Positions 49,607-60,870 of a DNA stretch of 64,000 bases are shown here, one piece after another; within the stretch, counting starts at the first letter, position 1; every line of letters starts with the position of its first letter. The DNA is from Cubamyces lactineus (lineage: Eukaryota; Basidiomycota; Agaricomycetes; Polyporales; Polyporaceae). The stretch covers positions 1,054,001 to 1,118,000 of the forward strand of contig JACDTU010000012.1 in NCBI GenBank assembly GCA_022376465.1, written 5' to 3'. A program made the position numbers and the translations under genes. Under the pieces are notes generated by a model. The model saw only the letters and a list, made by a program, of their open reading frames with translations, had not been told where the DNA came from and ran no database searches.

Positions 49607-49945
49607 TCCGAGGACGATGGCGGCGACGCGACGAGGAGAGCGCGACGCGCAGATCTCGTGCTCGAGAGGATGTGGGACACTCGCGCAAACCGAGTCGCCC
49701 AAATCTCGAGCCCCCGCCGCACCGCCATTTTCCTGACTAAGCATGTTCAAGCGCCGACACAACATTCCGTCACGTGCCAAGACGCGTCGCGCGCCTTGCC
49801 CGTGTGGCGCTGCTCACGCTCCCGTCGCTGCACGCGCCGCAACTCTCGCTGCTTCCTTTACGACTACGACGACGCTCTGCACAATGCCTGCAGAACGTGC
49901 TGGGGTGTGTGGATAAATGCTACCATCTGTAGCGGCGCCTAACAC
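49607..49945. promoter_or_regulatory. Shared promoter of the SNF2/STH1 and KU80 genes
   Basis: Divergent start codons are 339 bp apart. The segment contains GTCACGTGCC near 49770, several ACGCGTCGCGCG-like CpG-rich stretches, and no clear TATA box. It could also encode an N-terminal extension of the remodeller, since the minus frame stays open to 49780, but the ATG at 49606 fits the Gln/Pro-rich start better. Confidence 0.45.
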
Positions 49946-52900
49946 ATGTCTTCTCAGTATACGGTGACGATGTTCCTTGTGGACATTTCCCCCTCCATGG
50001 GGAAGACGCGACAAGTCAGCGTCCCAGGCAAGGATGGAGACGAGCCAGATGTCATAGAGATGACCAACCTTGAATGGGCTTTGCAATTTGTGATGTTGAA
50101 GATACAGGAAATGGTATGTGTCCAGCGTACAAAATCGATACCCACTCTCTCTCGTGTCACGAATCGCACGAGCGCGGCGCAAGTGGCTAGTGGCTGACCA
50201 CCACATCCTTTCTCTCGTCGTGCAAAGCTAAAGTACTTGCATGGCGTACGATTGACTTAACTCCTTGGCTATGCAGATCTTCAATGGCCGTAAGACAGAC
50301 AAATGCGGCGTCATCCTCTTTGGGAGCGAAGGTACCGTATCTTGCTGGCGCCTACAGAGCTCTCTGAGGCTTTAGCTGACAGTCCTTGTAGAGACCAACA
50401 ACGTCATCAACGAAGAAAACGGCGGTTACGAGCACGTATCAGAGTATATACCGATCGAACAACCAAACGCCACCACACTCGCCCAATTACAGGCCCTCGA
50501 GCCGTCTACGGTCTCGGGTGATCGTATGTGCGAGTGTCACAAGTGCAGAGTATATGTTGACAATGTTGCGCAGCCATCGATGCTTTAATCGTTGCCATTG
50601 AGACGCAGGACCGATACCTTGGCAATAAGAAGACATGGACGCGCAAGATATGCCTTGTTACTGACGGCGAGAACCCAATAGAAGTTGAGGATTGGGAAGC
50701 AACAGCGAAGAAGATGAATGCGCTAGATACCCAACTCGTTGTAGTGTATGTGGACACGCTCGCGGCCTCCCGAATGTACTAACAACCAACGCCACAGCGG
50801 AGTCGATTTTGATGACGAGACATTCGAAGAAGAGGGCAAGAGCAAAATCAAGGTACGTTTCCACACCTAACCAAGTAATCCCCGTAACTGAACATCTTGC
50901 AGCGCGCGAACGAGGAGTTTTACCATACCCTTGTCGCCAAACTTCAGCACGGCGTAGTGGGTAACTGCGACTACGTGCTCCAAGAGATCTCCCGGCCAGA
51001 TGTGCGCGAAGTGAAGTCCACCATGTCAGGAACCGTCCTTCGCATCGGCAATCACGACAAGAAGCCAGACGAAGCCATTGAGATCATGGTCAAGACGAGC
51101 AAGTGTACCGCACTCGCCCGTCCAAAGAGCTTCAAGAAGTTTGCGCGCCGGAAACGGACTGCCGAGGAAGAAGAGGAAGCGAAGCAACATATGGAAGTGG
51201 ACGAGGACGAAGAGAAGACCACCTTTGCGCAGCTCCGTATGCGTAGTGAGTGGTACATCGAAGAGGACAAAGTGGCAGGCGACGCAAAGGCCACGGGCTC
51301 CCTCGATGAAGATGCAGAAGACGGAGAAGCACAAGCCGAGCGCGACAAACGTCTGGTGAAGGTCGAGAAGGAGGAGCTCGTGCGCGGCTATAAGTACGGT
51401 GCATCATTCGTTCCAGCCCCAGAAGGCGAGTTCCCTAAGCTGCGGACACGCAAGGGCATGGAAATCTGCGGATTCTTCCCGGTGAAGAACTTCCGTCGAG
51501 AGCTCTCGATGGGTGAGGTGTACTACGTCTGGGCGGACCCGGTGAGCCCGATGCAGCAGGTCGCCGTGTCCAGTATTGTACAGGGAATGGCCGCGGAAAA
51601 AGTAGTGGCGATCACTCGTTGGGTCAAGTCGGACGACGGAGACCCGAGAATGGGTGTGCTATGGCCGTCTATCTTCGAGGAGATAGACTGCTTCCTCTGG
51701 GTGCAGGTAAGCTACGATCGTCTTTCACCGAATCAGCAGGATATTTACTTTTCACTCCCAGATGCCATTTGCAGATGACATTCGTAACTTCCCCTTTGCT
51801 TCCCTCGAGACGCTTGTCAACAAGCGGGGTGAAGTTATCAAGGAACACCCGTACCTTCCTAACAAAGAGCAGATGGACGCGATGGAGCAATTCGTCGATG
51901 CAATGGACCTCATGGAAGCAGGCGAGAAGGACGAGGAAGGGTGAGTTTAGTTGCTTCACCTGCCTGGCCCGACTGCCGATCCCGAACAGGAATCGCCAAC
52001 CGTGGTTCGACACGAGGATGTCATACAACCCCGCAATACATCGCACGAAGCAGGCCATGTTCCACGCGGCCATCGTGCAAGACCTCAACACGCACCCGCT
52101 TCCACCTCCACATCCCGAGCTTACAAAATACTTCGAGCCACCGCGTCGCGTCCTCAAGCGTGCCAAACCCGCCATTGACGAATGCAAGCGTGCATTCAAC
52201 GTTCGTGAAGGTACGTCTCCGTCTCTATGCATCCAGCGCCGTCACCGTTGCCAACGTACCGTGTCAACGTGTGCAGTTCCTAAGAAAGTCGCTCGCATAC
52301 GCAAAGACGAACATGTCCGTGCCCGGGATGAAGACGAAGATATGCTCCTCTTGGACCGCCAACCCGGGCCGTCTCAATCTCAGCGCGCAACGCAGTCCCG
52401 AACCTTCTCCCAATCCCAGAAGACGAGCCCACAGCGTACCCAGAAGAAGCCGGTGGGCGACGACTCAGGCAGCGAGACGGAGCCAGAGCCAGATGAGGAA
52501 GACGAGGAAGAGCTTCTGCTCGACAGGGCGCGCAAGCCTGAACGCGCCGCGCCTCTGCCGACACCCGCGCGCTCGATGTCTCCGGAATTCAAGTTTGATA
52601 GGGCTAGAGCCCCCGGGCGTATTGTTGGCTTCACGTACCCGCTGGAAGACTTCCGAAAGAACATCGAGCGGGGAGACGTGGTCACGAAAGCGGTGGAAGA
52701 CTTGGCGTTTGTCATCAAGGAGGCGGTCATCAGGCCATTTGCGCCCCGGAGATTTGACGAGATGGTGGAGTGCATGTATGAGCTTAGGAGGGTATCGTTG
52801 CAGGTGCGTGGTGCCAATATATCACCCTACACACACCCTCCCTGATCGGTATATCCATGCATAGGAGGACGAGATTGACGCTTGGAATACGTACGAGCTT

Positions 52901-53177
52901 TCTAGACTTCGTGCCGTCCGACCTCTCACTTACGTCTTGCTGTAGCTTCATTCAAGAGCTGAAACACACGTGTCTAGAGACTGAACCAGGAAGTAAGGAG
53001 TTCTGGGAGAAGGTTCGCAGCATCGGACGACCGCTGAGCTACATCAGCGACTCCGAGGCGGCCAAAGAAGGGGGCAAGTCTTCTTTCACAGAGAGCGAAG
53101 CCCAGAAGGTATGATGCTATCCCTTCGCTAAATGTGAGCTCATGCTAACTGACCCCTTTCAGTTCATACAAGATTAA
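49946..53177 (+). CDS. KU80: Ku80 subunit of the Ku DNA end-binding heterodimer
   Basis: Twelve exons (49946-50113, 50277-50331, 50392-50523, 50574-50745, 50798-50852, 50903-51706, 51762-51940, 51990-52210, 52277-52803, 52865-52890, 52946-53108, 53163-53177) close to 838 residues. A von Willebrand-A-like domain starts TVTMFLVDISPSMG. The Ku core beta-barrel includes LVRGYKYGASFVPAP, GMEICGFFPVKNFRRE and MPFADDIRNFPFASLE. The C-terminal part has PAIHRTKQAMFHAAIVQDL, then a long acidic, Gln/Ser-rich linker, and a helical end with VTKAVEDLAFVIKEAVI. With Ku70 it rings broken DNA ends in non-homologous end joining and contributes at telomeres. Length is a little above the usual fungal 700-750 residues, mainly through an acidic insert in the core (about residues 265-330) and the linker. 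The last exon has only four codons and the stop. Confidence 0.94.
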
Positions 53178-54961
53178 CCTTGATCAGGATGCGTATTTCT
53201 CGCTGTATTGCTCACATACCACTCGTCGTACCCATATGCTCATCTCAATACAATATACTAGTCGTTCCCGTACATTCCTGTCGCTTCGGACCATTTCCAT
53301 TGTTCCTACAACCTACGGACCCATGCTATCATTTTATAGCATACTTCTCAGGATAGTCCGAGAGGTACCGATCGTAGAGAATGGTGTATTGGTGCGGGTC
53401 GAAGAACCCAACCTTCACTTTGCCGTCTTCTACCCAACGGGCTGGATAGATTATATGTGTTTCCGACTATACGACGAGACTTCGTGAGTTTGAACGTTCG
53501 TCAATGGCGACCGCTCCATCATACTGACCTTGATGCGTGGAGGCTCCTGTGAGAAATCGCACACTTCTCCGTGGATCCACCTTGACCGACCTTCGGATAG
53601 AACGTTCAGTAGAACCCGGTCTCTGGACTACAGACAGCGTCAAGTAGTGTGAGATCTTCATGACTGGGCGAATGAGCAATAGATCCTACCCTGAGGTACT
53701 TTCGTTGCCTATAACGTATGCGACGATATGGCTTGCGAGACGGCCTTGCGTCTTCGTCCTCAGACGTATCAATCACGTCCGCCACGCTTCTCTCTACCAG
53801 GAATCGGCGACGAACGGGGCGAATATCGACCTCGTCATCCTGGACTTGTATCGAGGAAGTAAGGGCACTTCGGTAGCCACTATGCGAGTGTGACCGGGAT
53901 CCCAAGTTGACCATAGTAGTTGGCGACGTACAGGGTGCGCTAGGAGGCAACAACAGTGAGCCACGAATTCACATGTCACAACAAATATCGAGAATGGCAA
54001 CGGACCTCTGAAGTCTGATGCAAGGGATGAAATCTGCAAATGTTGCCTTCGGAGGAGATGGTGGGCGATGTGTGGATGCAGCTGGGATGCGGCTGGGACC
54101 CGGACCCGGGACAATCGTCGGCATACTATCAAGTATGTGGCCCAGGATACCGTAGTAATTGCTTTGCGACACCTTTGACCTTCGAGAAATCTTGGGGTAA
54201 CGCCTCCATGCCTTGTATATTACTAGAGAATAATGAGGTATTGAGGTGAGCCAGATCAAGGCACGCATTGACCCAGAGGTGAGCCAAAGTCACCTCAGTC
54301 GCTGGACCTTTGGCACACATCAAACGCCACAGCCACTGGAAATAGACGGTCGAAGGCTATGTTCTGCTGTTTGCGTTGACCTTTGAGCTCCCTTTCCCTC
54401 ACGAACGAACAATATCAAATATTCTCTTCCTGCTTTGTCGAATGACTGTACTAGACGTACGAAAAGAGTTTTGTTGACACTCCCTACGAGCAGCATCATT
54501 GAGAAACTTTGGCGTGCCTTTGCTCCCCTTGTAGTTCGTGCCAAGTATTACCGTCCTCCGGCCTCGTTGCGCTAGAGAAGGGCATTCCAAGGCTGAACGT
54601 AATACCCAACGATGCAAGGCCAGGTAGTACACCCAGAGATCCATGGATCGCCTCAGGATAATACAATCTGACCATAGCTCATTGCTTTCAGGCTTGGCAA
54701 GTTACGAGACAGTACTGAAGGCACTCACCGGCACTGATCACGCTGACATCTCTTGTCTGGTATCATCGGCTGATACGAGCGCGACAGATTAATTTGCAGG
54801 TTGTCGAGAAACTCGCATGGCATGAAACTGCAACCAAACGGCGATCGCACACTCGAACAGGCAACATGGGCATGTCATGTAGCGCATGGAGGCCCCCTGA
54901 CGGCCTGCTCATTTTTGAATATAGGTACGACCTACAGAAAGCATAAAAGATACATGTACAT
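53178..54961. other. 1.8-kb region without a recognisable gene
   Basis: The first part is the 3' UTR of KU80. On the minus strand, 53606-53860 has a coding-like stretch (beginning IQVQDDEVDIRPVRRRFLVE), and 53969-54200 another (SNYYGILGHILDSMP). I could not join them or find a family. A small lineage-specific gene is possible. Confidence 0.4.
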
Positions 54962-55793
54962 CTAGTAGACATAACCCAGGAGCTTGCCACCGACGTTCTT
55001 GCGACGCGCCTCCTCGTGGTCAAGGATACCGGACGACGTCGTCTATACAACGAGACGGCGATGAGCAGATGTGCAGGGATATAATGGTCGGAGTACATAC
55101 CAAGATGATGATACCGAAGCCACGAGCAGGGAGGAGCAAGTTGACCCACGTCTCGATCTGGTTGACCTGAACGTTGTAGCGGGGCGAGATGACACCGGTC
55201 TTGTTCAGGCGGCCGTTGAGCTGGATTACGATCTTGCCCGAACGGTGATCGTCGACGATCTCAAACTCGCCGATGTAGCCTAGAGGGAAACCACCGTATT
55301 AGTATACGTACTTCTGAAGACTGGGCGACAAAAGGGAAGATGGCGGCTGTAAAGCGGAAAAGAAAAGTGAAAAGCACGTGGTAGTAGGATGTACACTCTA
55401 CAGTGAGCACCGAATCCGTGGAAGCTGAGGATAGGTACTGTTATGGTTTCGAGAGTGAAGGTTGCTTTCTCGGAGCGTTAAAACGAGGGGCGGGTGGAAG
55501 CGAGACCTCGTCGATCGTAGTTATCACTCCGAATGTGATGTTTGAAACGGTATGCCACGAGAACGGGAAAGGGACAGGTAGAAATCTGACATGGAGTAAG
55601 AGTACTCACCATGACGCTGCATCACGCTCAAGAACTTCACAATGACCTTGGAAGAAGGGCGGATGAGGACCTGGCGCTTGCCACGGCGCTCGGCGTTGAC
55701 AATGTTGTTCTGCGAAACGTGAGCTCTAGGACGTGCATGATATGTTCCAAGGGGACGCACCAAGCAGTCGTTAAGGACGGAGACGCGGACCAT
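54962..55793 (-). CDS. RPS22: 40S ribosomal protein uS8 (S22/S15a)
   Basis: Four exons (55793-55761, 55709-55610, 55279-55101, 55042-54962) give exactly 130 residues, the standard eukaryotic length. The chain reads [29 protein letters not shown], then [37 protein letters not shown] and the C-terminal [12 protein letters not shown]. It binds the central domain of 18S rRNA in the small subunit. Position 10 is Cys where most eukaryotes have Ala, a conservative change. The gene is divergent from eS17, so two ribosomal protein genes share one promoter region. Confidence 0.97.
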
Positions 55794-56213
55794 GGTGGGC
55801 AAGCAGGAGACCGGGAAGGAGGGGCGGCTACGGAACGGAAGGCGGGAGTAAGTAAGTGTCTATGCTCGTCCGAGTGTCGTGCTACAGAAAGCGCGAGTCA
55901 AGACGAGCTGGATCACAGTGCGAGACGGTGAAAGAACAATCGTCAAGCGCTGTCTGCGGCCGGCCATAGTTGAATCAGAGAGCATAATTCACCTTGGGCG
56001 GAGTCTTGAGGATGCGGCGGGCGGTGAGTAGACCTGCTTCTACTTCCGGCGTCTACGTGCAACAATTCGAGCAGCGGGCGCCTGTGGCTGGGTCCTGTAC
56101 AGTTCCCCCAAGCCACCCGGCAGACGCCGGCCCAATCCCACCGTTTCGTCCAGTATAGCTCGCCGTCGTCTACATCAAGCTCAAGCCCGCCGACAACCTC
56201 CTCAACTTCCGCC
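55794..56213. promoter_or_regulatory. Shared promoter of RPS22 and RPS17
   Basis: This 420-bp segment lies between two divergent ribosomal protein starts. It has pyrimidine-rich tracts on both sides. I could not assign a named element with confidence. Confidence 0.5.
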
Positions 56214-56928
56214 ATGGTCAGCACAGAAACTATGCCAAAATGCTGGACGACAAGCTGATATTCGTTTTCTCTGTGCTCAGGGTCGCGTTCGCACGAAAAC
56301 CACCAAAAGGGCCTCCCGTGTGCTCATCGAGAAGTAGTGAGTATCTATCTTTCTACGGGGCGGACATATCGTTTGGGAGACTGGCTGTGGGTTTTGAGGG
56401 ACACGAGGGCTAACATTGGTGCATAGCTACCCCCGTTTGACTCTCGACTTCCACACGAACAAGCGCATCATCGATGAAGTCGTACGTATCTCGCACATGG
56501 TTGCAGGCGTATGATCCAATGGCCTTATCCCGCTTTTTGTAGGCTGTTGTGCCCTCGAAGCGCCTCCGCAACAAGATCGCTGGTTTCACGACCCACTTGA
56601 TGAAGCGCATCCAGCGCGGCCCCGTCCGTGGCATCTCCTTCAAGTTGCAGGAGGAGGAGCGTGAGCGCAAAGACAACTACGTTCCCGAGGTCTCCGCCCT
56701 CGACCCCACCGCCAACCCTCTGGAGATCGACCCCGACACCAAGGTGCGCCGATCTACTATTATTTCGTTCGTAGCAAATAGTATCTCACACGAATCCAAC
56801 TCTAGGACCTCCTCCACGCCCTCAACTTCGACTCCATCCCCCACTCCGTCGTCCAGCCTGCGCTCCAGCAGCCCGAGCGGACCGGCCGGAGGGAGCGCCG
56901 CACCGTTCCTGGTGCTGGCCGCTCGTGA
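56214..56928 (+). CDS. RPS17: 40S ribosomal protein eS17
   Basis: Five exons (56214-56216, 56281-56336, 56427-56481, 56543-56743, 56806-56928) give 145 residues. The first exon is the ATG alone; the second supplies [19 protein letters not shown]. The rest reads [38 protein letters not shown], then [20 protein letters not shown], and ends with [12 protein letters not shown] and a basic tail. An intron directly after the start codon is also found in yeast RPS17 genes. eS17 sits at the beak side of the small subunit. Length and order match the family. Confidence 0.97.
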
Positions 56929-57642
56929 GCGGTTTCACCTCAGCTGGGCTTGGGCTTCTATGCTCTATGACTACTATGCACCGTATTGCTGCAGAGAACA
57001 CGATGGCTGAGGTCCCCAGAGCGCAGCCCCCGTCAGGCTGTTGGTCGTCGTCATTGCTATCCTATCTTCCTCGCATATGTACTTGCCATTCCGTGTCGGC
57101 TGGGCGGGCAGCCGCCTTGTAAAATTGAGCCATGCAAGACGATAAAAGAAAGGAAGTCCCTAGACCAGTGTGACGATCTACATGAATCTGCCATGGTTCC
57201 ATTACCAGATTACCCTGTAACCTCTGTCATGCCAGCCAAAGCACGTAACTTTGGCTAAGGTCACAAGTGCACACGATGTGTGGACATGTGGGTCCATAGT
57301 ACAGGCGCTTGTAGTACTAGTAACCAACCTGGTCCGTCCCATAAAGACATGAAATGCGGCTTTGCGTACATATACATGTCTTAAGGCTCTCCCAATGAAC
57401 ATGGTTCACCAACCTATAGTCCAGGTAAGTCGCGAGGTGAATCTGGGGGAGGAACACAGCAAGAATACTGGATGTGCTATATACTGACACCCAAGCTACT
57501 TTGCCAAAACACCAATGTTTGGATTCCATCCACAGACAACACAAGTCCTATCGTCCACCGGCCTTCTAAGAATCACACAACCACTCTCGTGCAGCAATTC
57601 GCTGCTAAGAAATTCACCATCTCACGATAACGCATCCCCCCA
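56929..57642. other. Intergenic, no gene seen
   Basis: About 710 bp lie between the convergent 3' ends of RPS17 and the transmembrane-protein gene. It is relatively AT-rich, has no convincing frame, and presumably holds both 3' UTRs. Confidence 0.5.
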
Positions 57643-59177
57643 TCAAGGACCACCTTCACCCTGCCCACGACCGCGCACGCTACTCGGACGCCCATCGTCA
57701 GAGCTGGCACGAGCGAACAGCTCTCCGTCCGTCTCCGGGTTCCAGTTCGCCAGAGTGAGGGAAAGACGCATGGGCCGTCTCTCAGACACGCTCGCTTCCT
57801 CGTCCGCCGAGGGTCTCGCATCCTCCGCGCGAGGCATAGGCGGCAGGACAGGGAACGGATAGCTCACAGCGGTGCCCACCGACGCTTCCGAGTCCGATGG
57901 CCGTGGGTGCCCAAGATACGGCGGACTGAGCGGCAACATGGGAGTCACAGGGCGCGGCGGCGCGACGGGGGACGTCGTGTGAAGGAGGTTGGGCGTCGAC
58001 AAGTTCTGCGCTTGTTGAGGCTGCGGTTGCGTGAGAGGCGGTGGCGTGTACGCAGTCATGGCGGAAAGGGCCGAGAATGACTGAGGGCGCGTCGGTGGAG
58101 GCGACGTGCCCGGAGAAGAGCAATGCGATGGAGTGGAGGGCGGTCGACCAACAAGACCATACTCGTACGGCTTCGGCTCAAGTCCCGGGGGTGGAGAGGA
58201 GCCCTTTCCACGGCGCGATCTTGTTGGCGAGTACAACGTAGGCTCGTAATCCGGGAATTGAGCACCTGTATATCGACCTTTAAAATGTTCCCGTTTGCGC
58301 CTGTTCTACATGTCAATACGTTGGTCTTCGTGAAATAACGAGACATACCATAGGAACCAAACAAACGCTACCAGACCTATCAGGCCAAAGAATCCACCCA
58401 GAACGCCTCCAACAATTGGCCCGACGTCGTCGCCAGAGTTATTGCCATGGTGATACGCTGTATCGTTTGATCCCGATACCGAGGTAGGGATGAAGATCGG
58501 GGTTGGCGGGAGAGTTGAAGTGAACGTGTAGTATGACACGAAGACAGACCCATTAGAAAGAGTGGAAGAGACCTCAGAGACGATGACGGTTGGAGAGGGA
58601 GTAAATATGCTGATATAGACAGGGCCGGTGGGGTAAGACGGCTGGGTGACCGGCGGGGGAGAAGGAGGCTGCGAGGGCGGCGGTTTGGAGGAGTCGCCGT
58701 TACTAGTGTTATTGGTCGGACAGGGAGCGAAGAGAGTCGCATTAGGTTGACTCGTCGTCACGAGATTGGTGAGCACGACGGGCACTTGTACAGTGTCTAC
58801 CTCTCCTGCTACAAGTAAATCGTCATTAGCACCCGTCCGGAGTTTTGTCGGGATGTCCTATGCACAGCATATAACAGGGATCGAGGGTAGCCGGTGTACT
58901 TATGGATGAGGGCCACCGCCAAGCTGGACATGGCGACGCTACTCAGAATGACCAAGCGGAACTCACCATCGATCGTGCTCATAACATCCACCGTAGTGGA
59001 AGTCAGGCATATAGTGGTTTTGTTGACCGCGTCGACCGACGAGACCAAACAGGACGTGCTGAAGGTCGTCGTAACATCGGGAGGAATGGTGGTGAGGCTT
59101 TCGGCGAACGTCGTGGTCAATGAGCTCGACGTCACGAGTTCATATTCTGTCAATGTCGGCGTCGGCGTGCATGCCAT
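57643..59177 (-). CDS. Mucin-like single-pass membrane protein (5' end unresolved)
   Basis: Three exons are clear: up to 59177 or beyond to 58967, 58808-58349, and 58300-57643. The extracellular part is very rich in Ser/Thr/Pro with several NxS/T sites and repeated TTT/STT runs. It is followed by the transmembrane helix VGPIVGGVLGGFFGLIGLVA, which has a GxxxG-type glycine zipper, then FVWFLWRKRE and a proline-rich cytosolic tail of about 215 residues. The build resembles fungal surface sensors (WSC/Mid2-like) and other mushroom transmembrane proteins of unknown function; no WSC domain is seen. The first in-frame ATG (59177) would cut into a hydrophobic stretch (GFPVVLLMAC) that looks like the end of a signal peptide, so an upstream exon or start probably exists. 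The frame is open back to a stop near 59320. Confidence 0.65.
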
Positions 59178-59606
59178 CAACAACACCACAGGGAATCCCA
59201 AGCGAGAGGGCACGGGAGATGGCGGGGAGAAGAGAAGGGCAATTTGCGGGCAGTGGTGCCCGGTGAGAGCGGATAGTAGCTCGCGCCGTAGTTCGACAGC
59301 CTTGCCGCGAGGATCCGAAGACTAGTCCTCGTTGCAGCCAGAAGTAGCATATCGTACCACGAACATAGTCATTTACCGGTAGCATAATCTCCAGAGACAG
59401 TGCGACGGCGATGGACGTGCCGTGGGCGTTGGGCATCGTGGTGGTTGCAGGACAAGTCGTGGGCGACGGTCACGGCGTCCTCGGGCTGCTCTTGGCCGAG
59501 ACAAGCTCCCACTTTCCATGCCTCATCGGCACCTTTTGACCTCTGACCACTACCACCTACAGTGTGCACGCTAATTAGCACCACATACATCGCAGGGTCA
59601 CTCGAA

Positions 59607-60183
59607 ATGTGGTAAGTAGTCATTATGCCTCACTGGTGTCCCATCACGACATTCCAATGGTATTGTGCGCGAACGCTTACTCAAACAGATATCCCCTCGC
59701 AATCCGCATCGCAGTAAACACATCCTGAACGCGCAAGTAGCTATCCGTGCGCCATGCTGCAAGCAATGGTTCGACTGCGCTGAATGTCACGCGGAGTCGC
59801 AAGACCATAATCTGAAGAAGACCGTTGAGATGCACTTTCTGTGCAAGAAGTGCAAGAAGGCGTTCCGCAAGGACATGAGCAATTACGAGGAGAGCGACGA
59901 GTACTGCCCGCACTGTGACAACCACTACGTGAGTCCACTCATCCCACGTCGCTAGAAGCGGTCTTCTTAACATATCGTAGGTCATCGAGGCGAAGACACC
60001 ACAAGCGGCCCTTGGTGTCGAAGGAGAGGATCCTCGTATCAATGCTCGGTGCGTTTTATGCCTGGCCTCGTGTGTTGTTTGCAGAATCTGACTTTGTCGC
60101 CCAGCATGCTCAAGGATGAGCGGGTGAAGCAGGACCCTTCTCGATCGTTGTTTGCTCTGGACACCACAGACCGTATCGGCTGA
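59607..60183 (+). CDS. CHY-type zinc finger protein
   Basis: Four exons (59607-59611, 59715-59928, 59981-60048, 60105-60183) give 121 residues. The first exon is only ATGTG; splicing to the next restores MCKHILNAQVAIRAPCC. The chain continues QWFDCAECHAES, FLCKKCKKAFRKD, EYCPHCDNHYVIEAKTPQ and RMLKDERVKQDPS. The ordered Cys/His pairs are those of the CHY zinc-finger family, which includes yeast Hot13, a mitochondrial intermembrane-space protein that helps keep Mia40 oxidation active. The start is decided by the conserved first Cys-His, which exists only after this splice. The role in this organism is inferred from the family. It is divergent from the mucin-like membrane protein gene. Confidence 0.9.
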
Positions 60184-60870
60184 TCTGGTACAATTATCTG
60201 TAGTATCAAGTAGGTGTATTGAGTTCATGCCCGATCGCTCATATTCGCTGATCATGCCTTCTAGCATCGTATCTGTTCTTCCGTATATATAACCCTTTGA
60301 TATACCCGAATTCACGGTCACTCATCGCCAACTCGGGGCTGTCAGTGGCATTGTGCTATTGTCACTCGCCATACCTCAAGAAATAAATTTCGCGTCTACA
60401 ATGGGTTCATCTTACGGTCAGTGATGCGTTTAGCGGTGCGTTAGAACTTGATTGTGTTGCAGAAGAACTATATTTCCTACCGCCACATGGCCGTCATGCT
60501 GACGGGTTACGTCCAGTCAGGTGTTGCCTCCCTTAATCTTCTTCCACTCATATAACTCCATCGCCTAAGCCTCCTTCAGAAGCGCGCAAGAGTGAATGTC
60601 GTTGTGATTTGTACTAACAACTGAAGTTCTCCTAGCGGGCAACGCTTTGATCCCTAGCCACTTGGGCACCATTGGCCATCAAAGGCGTCTTCGCTTTGAC
60701 TGCGCCTGTGCCACTGACCAAGATAGAGACAAAGCGAGCCCACTTACAAGAGTATATATCCAACCTCAGGGACCCACGACCGCCGACATCCTGTCACGCA
60801 AACACCAAACAATCCCCTTGTCCCTCCTCTGGAACAATTTTCGTACACACCCTCAAGCTCACAAAGGACT
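60184..60870. other. Intergenic and promoter of the 385-aa protein gene
   Basis: About 690 bp contain the 3' UTR of the CHY gene and, at 60753-60759, a TATATAT element 112 bp upstream of the next ATG. No gene was found in it. Confidence 0.5.

Noticed and set aside
49607..49780. Upstream extension of the remodeller reading frame to an earlier ATG
   Set aside because: It would occupy half of the short divergent promoter and has no resemblance to the family; the ATG at 49606 gives the typical Gln/Pro-rich start.
51619..52864. Alternative long plus-strand frames inside KU80
   Set aside because: The 408-codon frame mixes real exons 8 and 9 with retained introns; the 307-codon frame is out of phase with conserved Ku residues.
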